A DNA stretch of 64,000 bases from Neobacillus massiliamazoniensis (GTDB lineage Bacteria > Bacillota > Bacilli > Bacillales > Cytobacillaceae). The stretch spans positions 248,001-312,000 of the forward strand of contig NZ_CVRB01000001.1 in NCBI RefSeq assembly GCF_001048695.1, written 5' to 3'. Below the pieces are notes generated by a model that saw only the letters and a list, made by a program, of their open reading frames with translations, made no database searches and had not been told where the DNA came from. Positions 8,740 to 17,279 of this stretch are shown here, piece after piece (within the stretch, counting starts at the first letter, position 1; each line of letters opens with the position of its first letter). Made by a program: the position numbers and the translations under genes.

Positions 8740-9084
8740 GTTGTTGACAGTGACAAAGTAGAATTTCCGGCAACTGAATCTGCATTAACATTAGGTTATT
8801 CAAACCCACAGAAAGCAGTGCGAGACCATTGCCGTGAAGAGGGGGTAACGATTCGGGACGTCCTTACATCCGGTGGTAAACAACAAAAGAAATGCATCAG
8901 TGAAGGTAACTTATATAGATTAATCGCTAGATCAAAACTTCTGGCTGCTGAAAAGTTTGAGGCGTGGGTTTTCGATGAAGTACTTCCGTCAGTACGTAAA
9001 CACGGCACTTATACGACGTTGAAAAACAAACAATCCGTTAACGGATACTTTAAGTCGAAACCCAATGACAATGATGACAAATGA
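8740..9084 (+). pseudogene. N-truncated BRO-N antirepressor fragment
   Basis: The frame carries the middle and end of a BRO-N domain: TLGYSNPQKAVRDHC, CISEGNLYRLIARSKL and AEKFEAWVFDEVLPSVRKHG. The first strand of the domain (the GEPWF part) is absent and is replaced by sequence from the inverted AntA remnant. The end after YTTLKN is not typical. It is a rearrangement product. Confidence 0.75.
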
Positions 9085-9270
9085 TAACAAGGTACAAACT
9101 TTCAGCTTTGGAATGAACGAACTTAGGTTGATTATTAAACACGGTGAACCTTGGTTTGCTGCTAAAGTTGCTTGCCGAGTACTAGAGATTAAAACTCCTA
9201 CGATGGCTCTTAAGAGATTAGATTCTGACGAGGTGACTAAATTCAATTTAGGGGGCTTAGAAGGCGCAAA
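9065..9270 (+). pseudogene. C-truncated BRO-N antirepressor fragment
   Basis: Begins TFSFGMNELRLIIKHGEPWFAAKVACRVL, the first part of a BRO-N domain, and runs through ALKRLDSDEVTKFNLGGLEG. Near 9265 it passes into sequence that belongs to an oppositely oriented YolD-like gene. It overlaps the end of the previous fragment by about 20 bases. Together the two plus-strand pieces look like two different antirepressor copies shuffled end to end. Confidence 0.7.
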
Positions 9271-9408
9271 CTCCTCCCCTCCATATGCATCGATTATCGG
9301 CTTAGGCTTACGTTCTTGATCCTTATACATAGAGCGTTGCATTTCGAATGCTAACGGTATAAATGATGCAGGTTGCCATTTAATTTTACCGCGATAACGT
9401 ATTGCCAT
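9270..9408 (-). pseudogene. YolD-like protein, 5' fragment
   Basis: From ATG 9408 the frame gives YRGKIKWQPASFIPLAFEMQ and a Lys-rich follow-up to about GGEEF, resembling the start of YolD-like proteins, which in Bacillus accompany Y-family DNA polymerases and are damage-inducible. It then runs into the antirepressor fragment. An SOS-type box lies 28 bases upstream, in agreement with the family. The polymerase partner is absent. Confidence 0.55.
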
Positions 9409-9435
9409 AGTTCATCATCTCATATTCACCATAAA

Positions 9436-9449
9436 CGAACATACGTTTG
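9436..9449 (-). promoter_or_regulatory. LexA (DinR) box
   Basis: CGAACATACGTTTG matches the Bacillus SOS box CGAAC-N4-GTTCG at all but one base. It sits just upstream of the YolD-like stub, a family normally under LexA control. Confidence 0.6.
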
Positions 9450-9844
9450 TTATTTTCGTAAAAAAAAGAACCTAAATAGGTCCAATTTTTCTTTAACAAT
9501 AGCCTCCCTAATTGAACAAGAAGATTATGACCTCCTACTAGCAAACTAACTAAAAGAATTCAACGCAGCATTTTTTAAATACTTTTTTTCACATGATCAT
9601 CTTGATCAAAACGAAGCTTGAAATAGCTCTCAAACACCACTGAACTTGGATAAATTTTTTACGTCTCTCAATACGTTTCTTTGTTACCCTTTGACCACTT
9701 CACCTACAATAGAGGAAATTGAGCTTCAAAATAGTGTTCAGTTAATTTTCCTTTTTTTTTCGAAAAACTATACGAAATGAAATTCTTTACGATTATTTAC
9801 TAAGTTAAGCACCCTTACGCAAAGCCGTAAATTATTTTCTGTGA
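9450..9844. other. Gene-free stretch with possible decayed frame
   Basis: No intact gene. A plus-strand frame from about 9500 to 9780 reads like coding sequence (EQEDYDLLLAN, then LKEFNAAFFKYFFSHDHLD) but has two in-frame stops. It may be an eroded gene; I cannot assign it. Confidence 0.3.
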
Positions 9845-10774
9845 TTATATGTTAGTTCTGCCAGTGCGGCCTGATCTGCGGGAGCGGCCAGTGCGTCCAG
9901 TTCTCGTGCGATTGGTTCTTGTACGGCCGGTTCTACCAGTGCGGCGCGATCTACAGGAGCGACGTTTTTTTCCTTTAAACCCTTTTAAACATTCTTCATA
10001 AAAACCTAGCGAAGACAAAAGTTCCGTTAAAGCTTTATAATTGGCTATGGTTCTTTCCATAGCAATTAATATAATAAAAATAAAATAAACTGGATGTAAT
10101 GTCGAATAACCCTTAAAAATAGATATCACAACATATCCAATTGTAATTACCATTGAAAAAAGCCATAAAATAAATTTCCTTCTTACCTTTTTAAACTTTT
10201 GTTTTTTAGTTTCTTCTGGGGATCCATAGATTAATATAAAAAAGTAAATGGAGGAGTGTAATATAACTAAGGATACCAATAAGCTCTTTTCATGTCCTTC
10301 TTGACTAATATACTCCAATAAATTTCTGTTTAATGAAAAATGAATTACATACAATGATAACACTGTGGATAATAAAATATAAGCTAGTCCACCAACCGCA
10401 TGTAATACAGCTTTTATAGGAAGAAAATCAACACCTATGCTATCTTTTGTGATTAAGAAAGTTAGAACAAATTTTAATATTTTGTCGCTAATATTCTCTT
10501 CTCGTCGGATATTTAATAATAGTAATAATAATAAAGGCAAAAGCAGAATTATAGAGAGATAGAACACAACCATAGTTTCTTTATTATGAAAATCCGTTTT
10601 TCCAAAAAGAGATACTAAAGCAAAAATTGAGACCATATAAACTGGACCAATTATCATTAGCCTAAATAAACATAAATATATCTTCTTGTTATTTGCTATT
10701 AAATAATCTTCCTTTTTTGAAGACCAGGTGAAAAAGTTTAAAATTTGCTCAAATAATAAATTATATATACTCAA
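9845..10774 (-). CDS. Polytopic membrane protein with Arg/Gly/Thr repeat tail
   Basis: 309 residues starting at TTG 10774, which has AAAGGAG seven bases upstream. Six or so hydrophobic segments span about residues 28-240. The last 40 residues are a basic low-complexity tail made mostly of T-G-R triplets (TGRTGRTRTNRTRTGRTGR). Arg, Gly and Thr codons vary within the repeat, so this frame itself appears to be under selection and is not a by-product of another one. The membrane part is not recognised. The tail could bind nucleic acid or acidic lipid head groups at the inner membrane face; this is inference. Confidence 0.5.
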   Translation of the reverse strand: MSIYNLLFEQILNFFTWSSKKEDYLIANNKKIYLCLFRLMIIGPVYMVSIFALVSLFGKTDFHNKETMVVFYLSIILLLPLLLLLLLNIRREENISDKILKFVLTFLITKDSIGVDFLPIKAVLHAVGGLAYILLSTVLSLYVIHFSLNRNLLEYISQEGHEKSLLVSLVILHSSIYFFILIYGSPEETKKQKFKKVRRKFILWLFSMVITIGYVVISIFKGYSTLHPVYFIFIILIAMERTIANYKALTELLSSLGFYEECLKGFKGKKRRSCRSRRTGRTGRTRTNRTRTGRTGRSRRSGRTGRTNI

Positions 10775-11347
10775 GAATAAACTCCTTTGTTTAAAAAGAT
10801 AGATAAATGGCAGATTCTCTTCTCATTTTCAGTCAAGAAGTGGAGAAACAGAAAATCACAATCACTTATTTATATACTACCATTTTTGGTAATTTTTTTC
10901 ACACGTAATTCATGACGTAAATCTACCAAATAAGGAGGATTTAAAAGGAATACGAAATATTTATTGGACCCATAGACAACATCGTCGAAGGTACGATAAG
11001 TCGGAATGGCAAATATAAACTTTTGCATAATTCTGCTAAACTGCCCGTTAGTTTAGTCGAGCAAATTAAAAAACGCCCTCCATTTAGGCGGCGTAAGTTT
11101 TCGTTTACAAAAAACACGATTTAACAGGAATCACTACCGTCAAGAAAATATTAGTTTATAAAGGACAAGTCGGCTGACTATTATATTACTTACAAAGAAA
11201 TTCATTGACATTATTTTGTCAATTTGGCAAAATTGTGATTGTAGGTTAATAAATTTAAAGCCGTAGGACTTACGCTCACACTGTCAGTCATACAAACCAC
11301 GTCAATCACCGTAATGACAATACGTTGACATATCGTTGACATATCGG
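10775..11347. other. Gene-poor interval with repeats
   Basis: Contains an open 57-codon plus-strand stretch without a start codon (10954-11124; FIGPIDNIVEGTISRNGKYK) behind a strong AAGGAGG, perhaps a decayed small phage gene. Near 11320-11345 the 12-bp word GTTGACATATCG is tandemly repeated directly before the tRNA fragment, which could be integrase-binding DNA. Nothing else is clear. Confidence 0.35.
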
Positions 11348-11394
11348 ATAGTTTCCTAAACTGTAGGTCGGAGGTTTGAATCCTCTCTGGGACG
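11348..11394 (+). pseudogene. 3' half of tRNA-Arg (anticodon CCU)
   Basis: A canonical tRNA 3' half: anticodon stem ATAGT/ACTGT around loop TTCCTAA (anticodon CCT), 5-base variable loop AGGTC, T-stem GGAGG/CCTCT with loop TTTGAAT, acceptor strand CTGGGAC and discriminator G. The 5' half (D-arm and matching GTCCCAG) is missing and no CCA follows. Such 3' halves are what tyrosine integrases leave at attachment sites, and tRNA genes are common targets. Confidence 0.75.
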
Positions 11395-11397
11395 CTC

Positions 11398-11430
11398 AAA
11401 AGCCTTGATAATTCAAGGCTTTTTTATTTT
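11398..11430 (+). terminator. Terminator after the tRNA-Arg fragment
   Basis: AAGCCTTGA / TCAAGGCTT stem with a long T-run. The same hairpin plus about 55 bases of following sequence recurs near 30149, and the following part near 53745. Confidence 0.7.
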
Positions 11431-11876
11431 TGTTTTTATGACTTTTTAGTGATTGCCGAAAATGAAAAGAAGCCCCCGAAAATAAACAGGTTCAACTTTC
11501 GAGTAGAAAACTTTAATTCGCAACCTATTTAGTACCTAATTTAGCAATAGAAAAACAATGGATGATGATATGCTCCCCTTCATATTTGAGAAATGGTAAT
11601 ATTCTGATGTCTATTCTTTTGTCCTTACTACAAATTGTCATTTTTGTAGTAATTGGTATGAGTATACTAAAAAGACAAGATTTATAAGATTAACAAAAAA
11701 CTCTCCTCAAGTTCTGAGAAAGGTACTTGAGGAGAGTTTTTTTTAGACTAGATTCCATTTTATCTTAGATGAACAGGTTACTTTATAAGTTATCAAGCTG
11801 TTGGTTTTTTGCGAAAAACTTCACAATCCTCTCTTAGATGAAATAACTTCTTGTAACTTAACCAATAAGAAGTTCC
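11431..11876. other. Intergenic, with bidirectional terminator at 11699-11744
   Basis: No gene seen. The hairpin ACTCTCCTCAAGT / ACTTGAGGAGAGT at 11699-11744 has T-runs on both strands and probably ends transcription of the TetR gene from the right. Confidence 0.6.
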
Positions 11877-12443
11877 TTACGATGCTCTTTGTCCTGAAAT
11901 TATTTTAGAATGTGTATCCATTAAGGCGAGAAATTTTCCTTGAAAGAGTTTAGGAGGCTCAGGAATTGGGTCAGCCAGCCATAACGTAGTGATTGTCACG
12001 ATCGTTTTGGCAAAGAATCTTGCCAACCATTCCTCGCTAAAATCAATTTCTCGAATCCCTTTGCAGTAAGGTAAAAACCACTCTGTATAACGATTTTCTA
12101 AAAATAGATGCCAGTTAAAATCGGCTGGTGCGATACAAATAATCCGTATTCTAGTGCGATTTTGATAAAGAATCGGTAGAATTTCTTTGGCAATAATCTC
12201 AAAAGGAGACTGTTCGCCAACTTCTTTGTACGTTTCTAGTATCTCTAATAAAGGTTTGGCAGCATCTTCTCGGATGACCTCGATGAGATGAGCAATCGAG
12301 TTAAAGTGATTGTAGAAGGTTGGACTTGTGATATGTGCTTTTTGAGCAATCATTTTTACAGTAATATTACTAAATTCAGTCTTTTCAGAGTTAGCAATAT
12401 TTAAAAAGGCATCAATAATCTTTTGTTCTGTATTCCTAGCCAT
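11877..12443 (-). CDS. TetR-family transcriptional regulator
   Basis: 188 residues. The N-terminal helix-turn-helix is typical of TetR proteins (about residues 24-50: ITVKMIAQKAHITSPTFYNHFNS), followed by an all-helical ligand domain with many aromatics. Start ATG 12443 follows AGGAGGAAAAA. The word TCACTAGTT lies just upstream of its ribosome site and again near 13262 upstream of the ornithine decarboxylase. Being the nearest regulator, it is a candidate repressor of the decarboxylase operon, but about 1.1 kb and a dead gene lie between them. Confidence 0.85.
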   Translation of the reverse strand: MARNTEQKIIDAFLNIANSEKTEFSNITVKMIAQKAHITSPTFYNHFNSIAHLIEVIREDAAKPLLEILETYKEVGEQSPFEIIAKEILPILYQNRTRIRIICIAPADFNWHLFLENRYTEWFLPYCKGIREIDFSEEWLARFFAKTIVTITTLWLADPIPEPPKLFQGKFLALMDTHSKIISGQRAS

Positions 12444-12858
12444 TTTTTCCTCCTAAACTAGTGAGTATTTACGAGCTATTATTAGTTGTTTAATCTGCTG
12501 CAGTCTCATATCTTTACTCATATCCCAAGCTCGCTTTCAATGTATTTTCATTAACATAATATAGTAAAGTAATGATAACTAAATATACAAATCGTGAACA
12601 TATTTCAAACGTTTTAAGAGGATGTATCATTTTAGGTGCATGATGCCCTTAAAAGATTTTTTCTTTCACCCCATTTTCTCAAAATTAGTATATTCAAATA
12701 AAAAAGAATCAGAAAACGTTCAGACGGATACGTCTCCTGATTCACAGAGGATACAATAAAAGTAGACATATTGTAGTCGCCAAATTATTGTACTGTTACC
12801 TCAATTTAAAATGTTGATTTTCGTTCATGACCAGTTTCCCCGTATAGAACTGCCGCAT
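12444..12858. other. Intergenic with terminator
   Basis: No gene. A hairpin at 12699-12743 (GAATCAG...CTGATTC, T-run on the minus strand) would end transcription of the ccmH-like remnant. Confidence 0.5.
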
Positions 12859-13200
12859 TTAAATTAGTCTTTTTCTTTCCTTTTCGATGAGTGCTAGATA
12901 TATATCATCATCTTCATTTCCTTTACCAAATGATCCTTTTCCGATAATAGATACAATGTTATTCTTTTTCACTTCTTTATGATGAAATACATAAGAAAAG
13001 AAATTATAAATAATAAAAGAAAAGGAGTAACCCAAAGAGTTAGATAAAAACCTTTTTTGGCGGTATTTGTAAAGCGTGAACTCCTAGTTCTTTAACGTAG
13101 TAATCAAGGATTTGCTGTTTTGTCATCCCCTTTTTAAACATTGCAGCGACATCTTTGTAATACATTTGCTTTACTCTATGAAATTTGGGAGTCTACTCAT
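12859..13200 (-). pseudogene. CcmH-like cytochrome c biogenesis remnant
   Basis: Three frames together give one protein: VKQMYYKDVAAMFKKGMTKQ and QILDYYVKELGVHALQIPPK, then after a one-base loss in an A-run GFYLTLWVTPFLLLFIISFL (a membrane helix), then after a second shift a charged tail ending ALIEKERKRLI. The order (helical domain, PPKKGF, one membrane segment, acidic tail) resembles Bacillus CcmH-type proteins. The N-terminal Cys motif is missing. It has two frameshifts and a truncation, so it is not functional. Confidence 0.5.
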
Positions 13201-13337
13201 TTAGTTTTAGAAGGAGGTTGGGATAAAAGTCTGTATAGAATAGACTGATTTTTCAGACATTCACTAGTTGAAGGAAGTGTTTTCCACTTGTCTAGCAGGT
13301 AATAAAATAATATTAAAAAAATTTTTTTTGGATTATT

Positions 13338-13356
13338 TTTTTATATTGTATAAAAA
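13338..13356. promoter_or_regulatory. Distal operator-like dyad of the speF promoter
   Basis: Perfect 8-bp arms TTTTTATA / TATAAAAA around TTG. A near copy lies exactly 63 bp downstream, six helical turns away. Confidence 0.5.
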
Positions 13357-13400
13357 AGAAGGATAAAAATAACAAAAAAGTCAGGAGTTTTTCGATTGTT

Positions 13401-13419
13401 TTTTTACACGATATAAAAA
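13401..13419. promoter_or_regulatory. Proximal operator-like dyad of the speF promoter
   Basis: Same dyad as at 13338 with one changed base (TTTTTACA...TATAAAAA). It ends 10 bp before the -35 hexamer, a place suited to an activator or to repression by looping with the distal copy. Confidence 0.5.
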
Positions 13420-13421
13420 TT

Positions 13422-13435
13422 TGGAAGCGTTTACA
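13422..13435. promoter_or_regulatory. cre-like site over the speF -35
   Basis: TGGAAGCGTTTACA fits the CcpA consensus TGWAANCGNTNWCA with one mismatch. Its last six bases are the -35 hexamer, so bound CcpA would block RNA polymerase. Confidence 0.55.
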
Positions 13436-13458
13436 GCAAGGAGTAATGGTGCTATGAT
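13430..13458 (+). promoter_or_regulatory. Sigma-A promoter of speF-potE
   Basis: -35 TTTACA (13430-13435), 17-bp spacer, -10 TATGAT (13453-13458). A start near 13465 gives a leader of about 70 bases. Confidence 0.7.
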
Positions 13459-13535
13459 AAGCGCGAATGATGCGCATCTTCACTTTTAAAATAACAATAA
13501 AAAATATATTTTATTTGATGATAGGGGAAATAAAA

Positions 13536-15728
13536 ATGTCATTCAAACTAGCGATAGCACCAGAAGCTGCCGAATTTATTCATGTTTCAAAAAGAATGGT
13601 TGATGCAACAAAAGTCCATGATTGGACAGATATTTCTGCATTAGTCGTAATGGATAGCCAATTAGAGATTGCTAAAGAAGCCGAAGAAACAAAGTTTGGC
13701 ATTCCTTGCTTTGTTGTAACAGATGATGCCTCAAAATTTGATATGAATCAAATCGATTATGTTGATCATTTAATAGATTCGCATAATAGCTTTGATAAAA
13801 ATCTTTACTCAAGAGAAGTAGAACATGCCTCAAAAGAATATGAAGAACGTGCGATTCCTCCTTTCTTTAAAGGTTTGCAAGAAGCGGTCGGTCGTGGTTC
13901 TCTTCAATTCGAAACACCGGGACATCAAGGTGGACAATATTTTCGTAAACATCCAGCGGGTCGTCAGTTTTATGATTTCTTTGGAGAGAATATCTTTCGT
14001 GCAGACTTTGCTTGTAGTGAAGTAGCTTTAGGTGATTTACTGATTCACGAAGGACCTGCCATGGAGGCAGAAAAACATGCGGCCAAAGTATTTAATGCGG
14101 ATAAGACTTATTTTGTCATGAATGGTTCAACTACTTCCAACAATATTACGATTAGTGCAGCTATCTCACATGATGATTTGGTTCTTTTTGACCGTAATAA
14201 TCATAAGTCTGTCTATAATTCTGCCTTGATTATGAATGGTGGTCGTCCGGTTTATCTTGAAACGAACCGTGATTCTTATGGCTTTATTGGTGGAATTTAC
14301 GATAGTAACTTTGAAGAAGAATATATTAGAGAACAGGTTCGTAAAATTGACCCTGAAAGAGCAGAGTGGAAACGACCTTTTCGTTTAGCGGTTATTCAGC
14401 TAGGAACTTATGACGGCAATATCTATAATGCCAAACAAGTAATCGAGCGTATTGGTCATTTATGTGACTACATTCTTTTTGACTCAGCATGGGTTGGTTA
14501 TGAACAATTTATTCCAATGATGAAATCTTCTTCTCCGCTACTTGTGGACTTAGGACCAGAAGCCCCAGGCATTTTTGTGGTTCAATCTACTCATAAAGGG
14601 CAAGCAGGTTTCTCACAAGCTTCCCAAATTCATAAAAAAGATAAGCACATCAAAGGACAAGACCGTTATATTGATCATAAACGGATGAATAATTCTTATA
14701 TGAAATATTCTTCTACTTCACCTTTTTATCCTCTATTTGCTAGCTTGGATGTTAACGCTCAGATGCAAGAAGGGGAAGTTGGGAAGAAGTTATGGGAAGA
14801 TTTAATGGTTATCTTGGTTGACGCTAGAAAAGAATTGCTAGAAAAAGCCAAGATGATTCGTCCCTTCTTACCACCGATTGTTCATGGTAAAGCTTGGCAA
14901 GAAGCTCCTTCTGAAGAAATTGCCAAAGATGTTGATTACTGGCGTTTTAATCCTGAAGAAAACTGGCATGGTTTTGATGGATACAGTAAGAATCAATACT
15001 TTGTCGATCCAAATAAATTCTTGCTAACCACTCCTGGCATTAATACAGAAACAGATAGTTATGAAGATTTTGGGATTCCTGCAATTATCTTGGCAAATTA
15101 TCTACGTGAACATGGCATTATTCCTGAAAAGAGTGATCTGAACGCGATTGAATTCTTGATGACACCAGCAGAGGACACGACCAAGATTGGCAACTTGATT
15201 ACGCAAATCTTGAAATTTGAAAAATTAGTCGAAGCAGATGCACCATTAGCAAAAGTTCTTCCACGCTTGTATGAAACACACCAAGCACGCTATGAAGGTT
15301 ATACAGTTCGCAAGCTTGCTCAAGAAATGCATGATTTTTATAAAGATAGAAATTGTAAAGACTATCAAAAGAAAATGTTTAAACACGAATACCTACCAGA
15401 ACAAGCGATGACACCATTTGCGGCTAATGAAGAATTGAAGCGTAACAATACCAAACTAGTGCCCATTTCTAAGATTCAAGGAGAAATTGCTCTAGAAGGC
15501 GCACTTCCTTATCCTCCAGGTATTCTTTGTGTGGTACCAGGTGAAGTATGGAATGATGCGGTTTGCCAATACTTCTTGATTCTAGAAGAAGGAATCAATC
15601 GCTTCCCAGGCTTTGCTCCTGAAATTCAAGGGGTTTACTTCAGTGAAGAAAACGGTCGAATCATTGCTTCTGGCTATGTATTTGATGCTGTTAAAAAAGA
15701 ACAACGTGAAATTGAAAAGAGGCGTTAA
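13536..15728 (+). CDS. speF: Inducible ornithine decarboxylase
   Basis: Pyridoxal-phosphate enzyme that converts ornithine to putrescine and CO2, using up a proton. It has the wing, large PLP and C-terminal domains of the prokaryotic Orn/Lys/Arg decarboxylase family. The PLP lysine is Lys354 in STHKGQAGFSQASQIHKKD; FETPGHQGG near residue 125 and NGSTTSNN near 193 are also family blocks. From ATG 13536, after AGGGGAAA, the product is 730 residues, the same length as the well-known Lactobacillus 30a enzyme. The downstream antiporter overlaps its stop by one base (TAATG), showing an operon that exchanges ornithine for putrescine. Lysine or arginine use is less likely given potE. The context (cre, twin dyads, dead flanking genes) suggests an acquired module. 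Confidence 0.9.
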   Translation: MSFKLAIAPEAAEFIHVSKRMVDATKVHDWTDISALVVMDSQLEIAKEAEETKFGIPCFVVTDDASKFDMNQIDYVDHLIDSHNSFDKNLYSREVEHASKEYEERAIPPFFKGLQEAVGRGSLQFETPGHQGGQYFRKHPAGRQFYDFFGENIFRADFACSEVALGDLLIHEGPAMEAEKHAAKVFNADKTYFVMNGSTTSNNITISAAISHDDLVLFDRNNHKSVYNSALIMNGGRPVYLETNRDSYGFIGGIYDSNFEEEYIREQVRKIDPERAEWKRPFRLAVIQLGTYDGNIYNAKQVIERIGHLCDYILFDSAWVGYEQFIPMMKSSSPLLVDLGPEAPGIFVVQSTHKGQAGFSQASQIHKKDKHIKGQDRYIDHKRMNNSYMKYSSTSPFYPLFASLDVNAQMQEGEVGKKLWEDLMVILVDARKELLEKAKMIRPFLPPIVHGKAWQEAPSEEIAKDVDYWRFNPEENWHGFDGYSKNQYFVDPNKFLLTTPGINTETDSYEDFGIPAIILANYLREHGIIPEKSDLNAIEFLMTPAEDTTKIGNLITQILKFEKLVEADAPLAKVLPRLYETHQARYEGYTVRKLAQEMHDFYKDRNCKDYQKKMFKHEYLPEQAMTPFAANEELKRNNTKLVPISKIQGEIALEGALPYPPGILCVVPGEVWNDAVCQYFLILEEGINRFPGFAPEIQGVYFSEENGRIIASGYVFDAVKKEQREIEKRR

Positions 15729-17062
15729 TGATGAAAGAGAAAAAAATGGGTGTTTTGCAGTTAACAGTGGTGACTGCAATTAACATGATGGGTTCAGGAA
15801 TCATAATGTTACCAACAAACTTAGCACAGATTGGTACCATTTCGATTCTATCTTGGTTTGTTACAGCATTTGGTGCCATGCTTTTGGCTTATGGTTTTGC
15901 TCAAGCTGGTATTTATAGTCGCAAACATGGGGGAATGGGAGGATACTCAGAATATTCATTTGGTAAGGCAGGAGCTTTTATGTCCAACTATGCCTATGGG
16001 GTTTCTGGTGTTATCTCCAATGTAGCGATTGCCATTTCTTGTGTGGGTTATCTAGCTGGCTTTTTTGGTTGGCATTTATCTCCAATGGGTGTCGTTATTT
16101 GGACGATTATTGTCTTATGGCTATCGACTATCCTAAACTTTGGCGGAGCTAAGATTACGGGTCGTATCTCAAGTTTTACGGTGCTAGGAGTTCTTATTCC
16201 TTTATTCTTTATTATCTTATTTGGTTGGTTTTGGTTTAGTGGAGCACGCTATATGTCTGCATGGAATCCACATCATTACACCGCATTTGCTGGTCTAGGA
16301 AAATCAGTTTCAATTACACTTTGGGCTTTTCTCGGACTTGAGTCTGCTTCAGCTAATATGGATAAAGTAGAAAATCCTAAGAAGAATGTCCCAATCGCTG
16401 TATTAGGAGGAACGATTGGCGCTGCTTTCCTTTATATTTTATCAACCAATATCGTCCAAGGAATCGTGCCAAACCTTGACTTAGCTAACTCAACTGCACC
16501 ATTTGGCTTAGTGTTTGCTCACATGTTTAACCCAACAATCGGTCATTTAGTGATGAGCTTATTCGTTATTTCTTGCTTTGGTTCGCTTTTAACTTGGCAA
16601 TTTACCATGGCTGAGGTTTTCCGTTCCTCTGCTCAAGAAGGTTATTATCCACAAATCTTTAATAAGACGATTGGCAATGGAACACCACTTGCAGGTTTAA
16701 TTATCTTTACTCTCTTGCAAACCTTGCTAGCCTTTAGTTCAATTAGCCCAAGTTTATCTGCGCAATTTGCTATATTGGTCAACTTAGCGGTTATTACCAA
16801 CTGTATTCCTTATCTACTATCAATGGGTTCTTTAAAGACCATGATGCGTATCGATGGAACAAGCAGTCCAGCAAAAGAAAAACTTGTAGCAATCGTTGCT
16901 TTTGCCGCAGGTGTTTACACCCTTTATGCGATTTCACAAGCAGGAACAACAGCGATTGTACTTGGTTCAATCGTAACCTTATTTGGTTGGACGCTTTACG
17001 GGGCAATGTCTTACAAGTTTGACGTGCCGAGCGGACAGCATAGTGCCAAGCGGACAGCATAG
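15728..17062 (+). CDS. potE: Putrescine-ornithine antiporter
   Basis: 444 residues, about 12 membrane helices, APC superfamily basic amino acid/polyamine antiporter group. Helix 1 has NMMGSGIIMLPTNLA, the family's substrate-binding glycine stretch, and the middle has WAFLGLESASANMDKVENPKKN, the conserved loop of PotE/CadB proteins. The ATG shares its A with the speF stop codon, so translation is coupled. It would bring in ornithine and export putrescine, giving proton consumption and acid tolerance. A strong terminator follows. Confidence 0.9.
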   Translation: MMKEKKMGVLQLTVVTAINMMGSGIIMLPTNLAQIGTISILSWFVTAFGAMLLAYGFAQAGIYSRKHGGMGGYSEYSFGKAGAFMSNYAYGVSGVISNVAIAISCVGYLAGFFGWHLSPMGVVIWTIIVLWLSTILNFGGAKITGRISSFTVLGVLIPLFFIILFGWFWFSGARYMSAWNPHHYTAFAGLGKSVSITLWAFLGLESASANMDKVENPKKNVPIAVLGGTIGAAFLYILSTNIVQGIVPNLDLANSTAPFGLVFAHMFNPTIGHLVMSLFVISCFGSLLTWQFTMAEVFRSSAQEGYYPQIFNKTIGNGTPLAGLIIFTLLQTLLAFSSISPSLSAQFAILVNLAVITNCIPYLLSMGSLKTMMRIDGTSSPAKEKLVAIVAFAAGVYTLYAISQAGTTAIVLGSIVTLFGWTLYGAMSYKFDVPSGQHSAKRTA

Positions 17063-17090
17063 TTAAAAATTCCCTTACAGCTTTTACTGC

Positions 17091-17138
17091 AAAAACCTCT
17101 TAAAAGTAAGTTCGACGCTTACTTTTAAGAGGTTTTTT
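17091..17138 (+). terminator. Terminator of the speF-potE operon
   Basis: AACCTCTTAAAAGTAAG and its complement around a 5-base loop, then TTTTTT. Confidence 0.9.
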
Positions 17139-17235
17139 AATCGGTAGATATGGTAAACATATAATAGCAAAAGCACAGTCCTCGCCACTGTAGCTGGACC
17201 ACCAAAAGCCAAAGAGCGGTCTTTTGGTTCGCAAG

Positions 17236-17275
17236 CTTCACACAGTTTCTAAGCGACAAGTCGCTAAGAAACTGT
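17236..17275. repeat. Long hairpin between potE and the VOC remnant
   Basis: CAGTTTCTAAGCGAC pairs with GTCGCTAAGAAACTG (one mismatch, 2-base loop). A second hairpin (CCAAAAG/CTTTTGG) lies just before it, and a 20-bp word containing TCCTCG and ACTGTAGC occurs on both sides (near 17173 and 17289). This may mark the edge of the inserted decarboxylase module. Confidence 0.45.
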
Positions 17276-17279
17276 ACGT

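Larger units (their letters stand above)
2717..11394. mobile_element. Degraded prophage-like element
   Basis: Grouped from its content: recombinase, replication-like winged-helix protein, HNH endonuclease, four BRO/Ant antirepressor genes or pieces, a Cro-like regulator and an SOS-boxed YolD stub. It has no capsid, tail or lysis genes. The right limit is set at the tRNA-Arg 3' half (11348-11394), a common integration target; the left limit is uncertain and could include the two genes at 129-2444. Confidence 0.5.

Noticed and set aside
8989..9408. 139-residue minus-strand protein as one intact gene
   Set aside because: Only the first 45 or so residues match a family (YolD-like); the rest is the antisense of antirepressor fragments.
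11348..11394. Complete tRNA-Arg gene
   Set aside because: Only the 3' half folds; no D-arm or acceptor 5' strand is found upstream.
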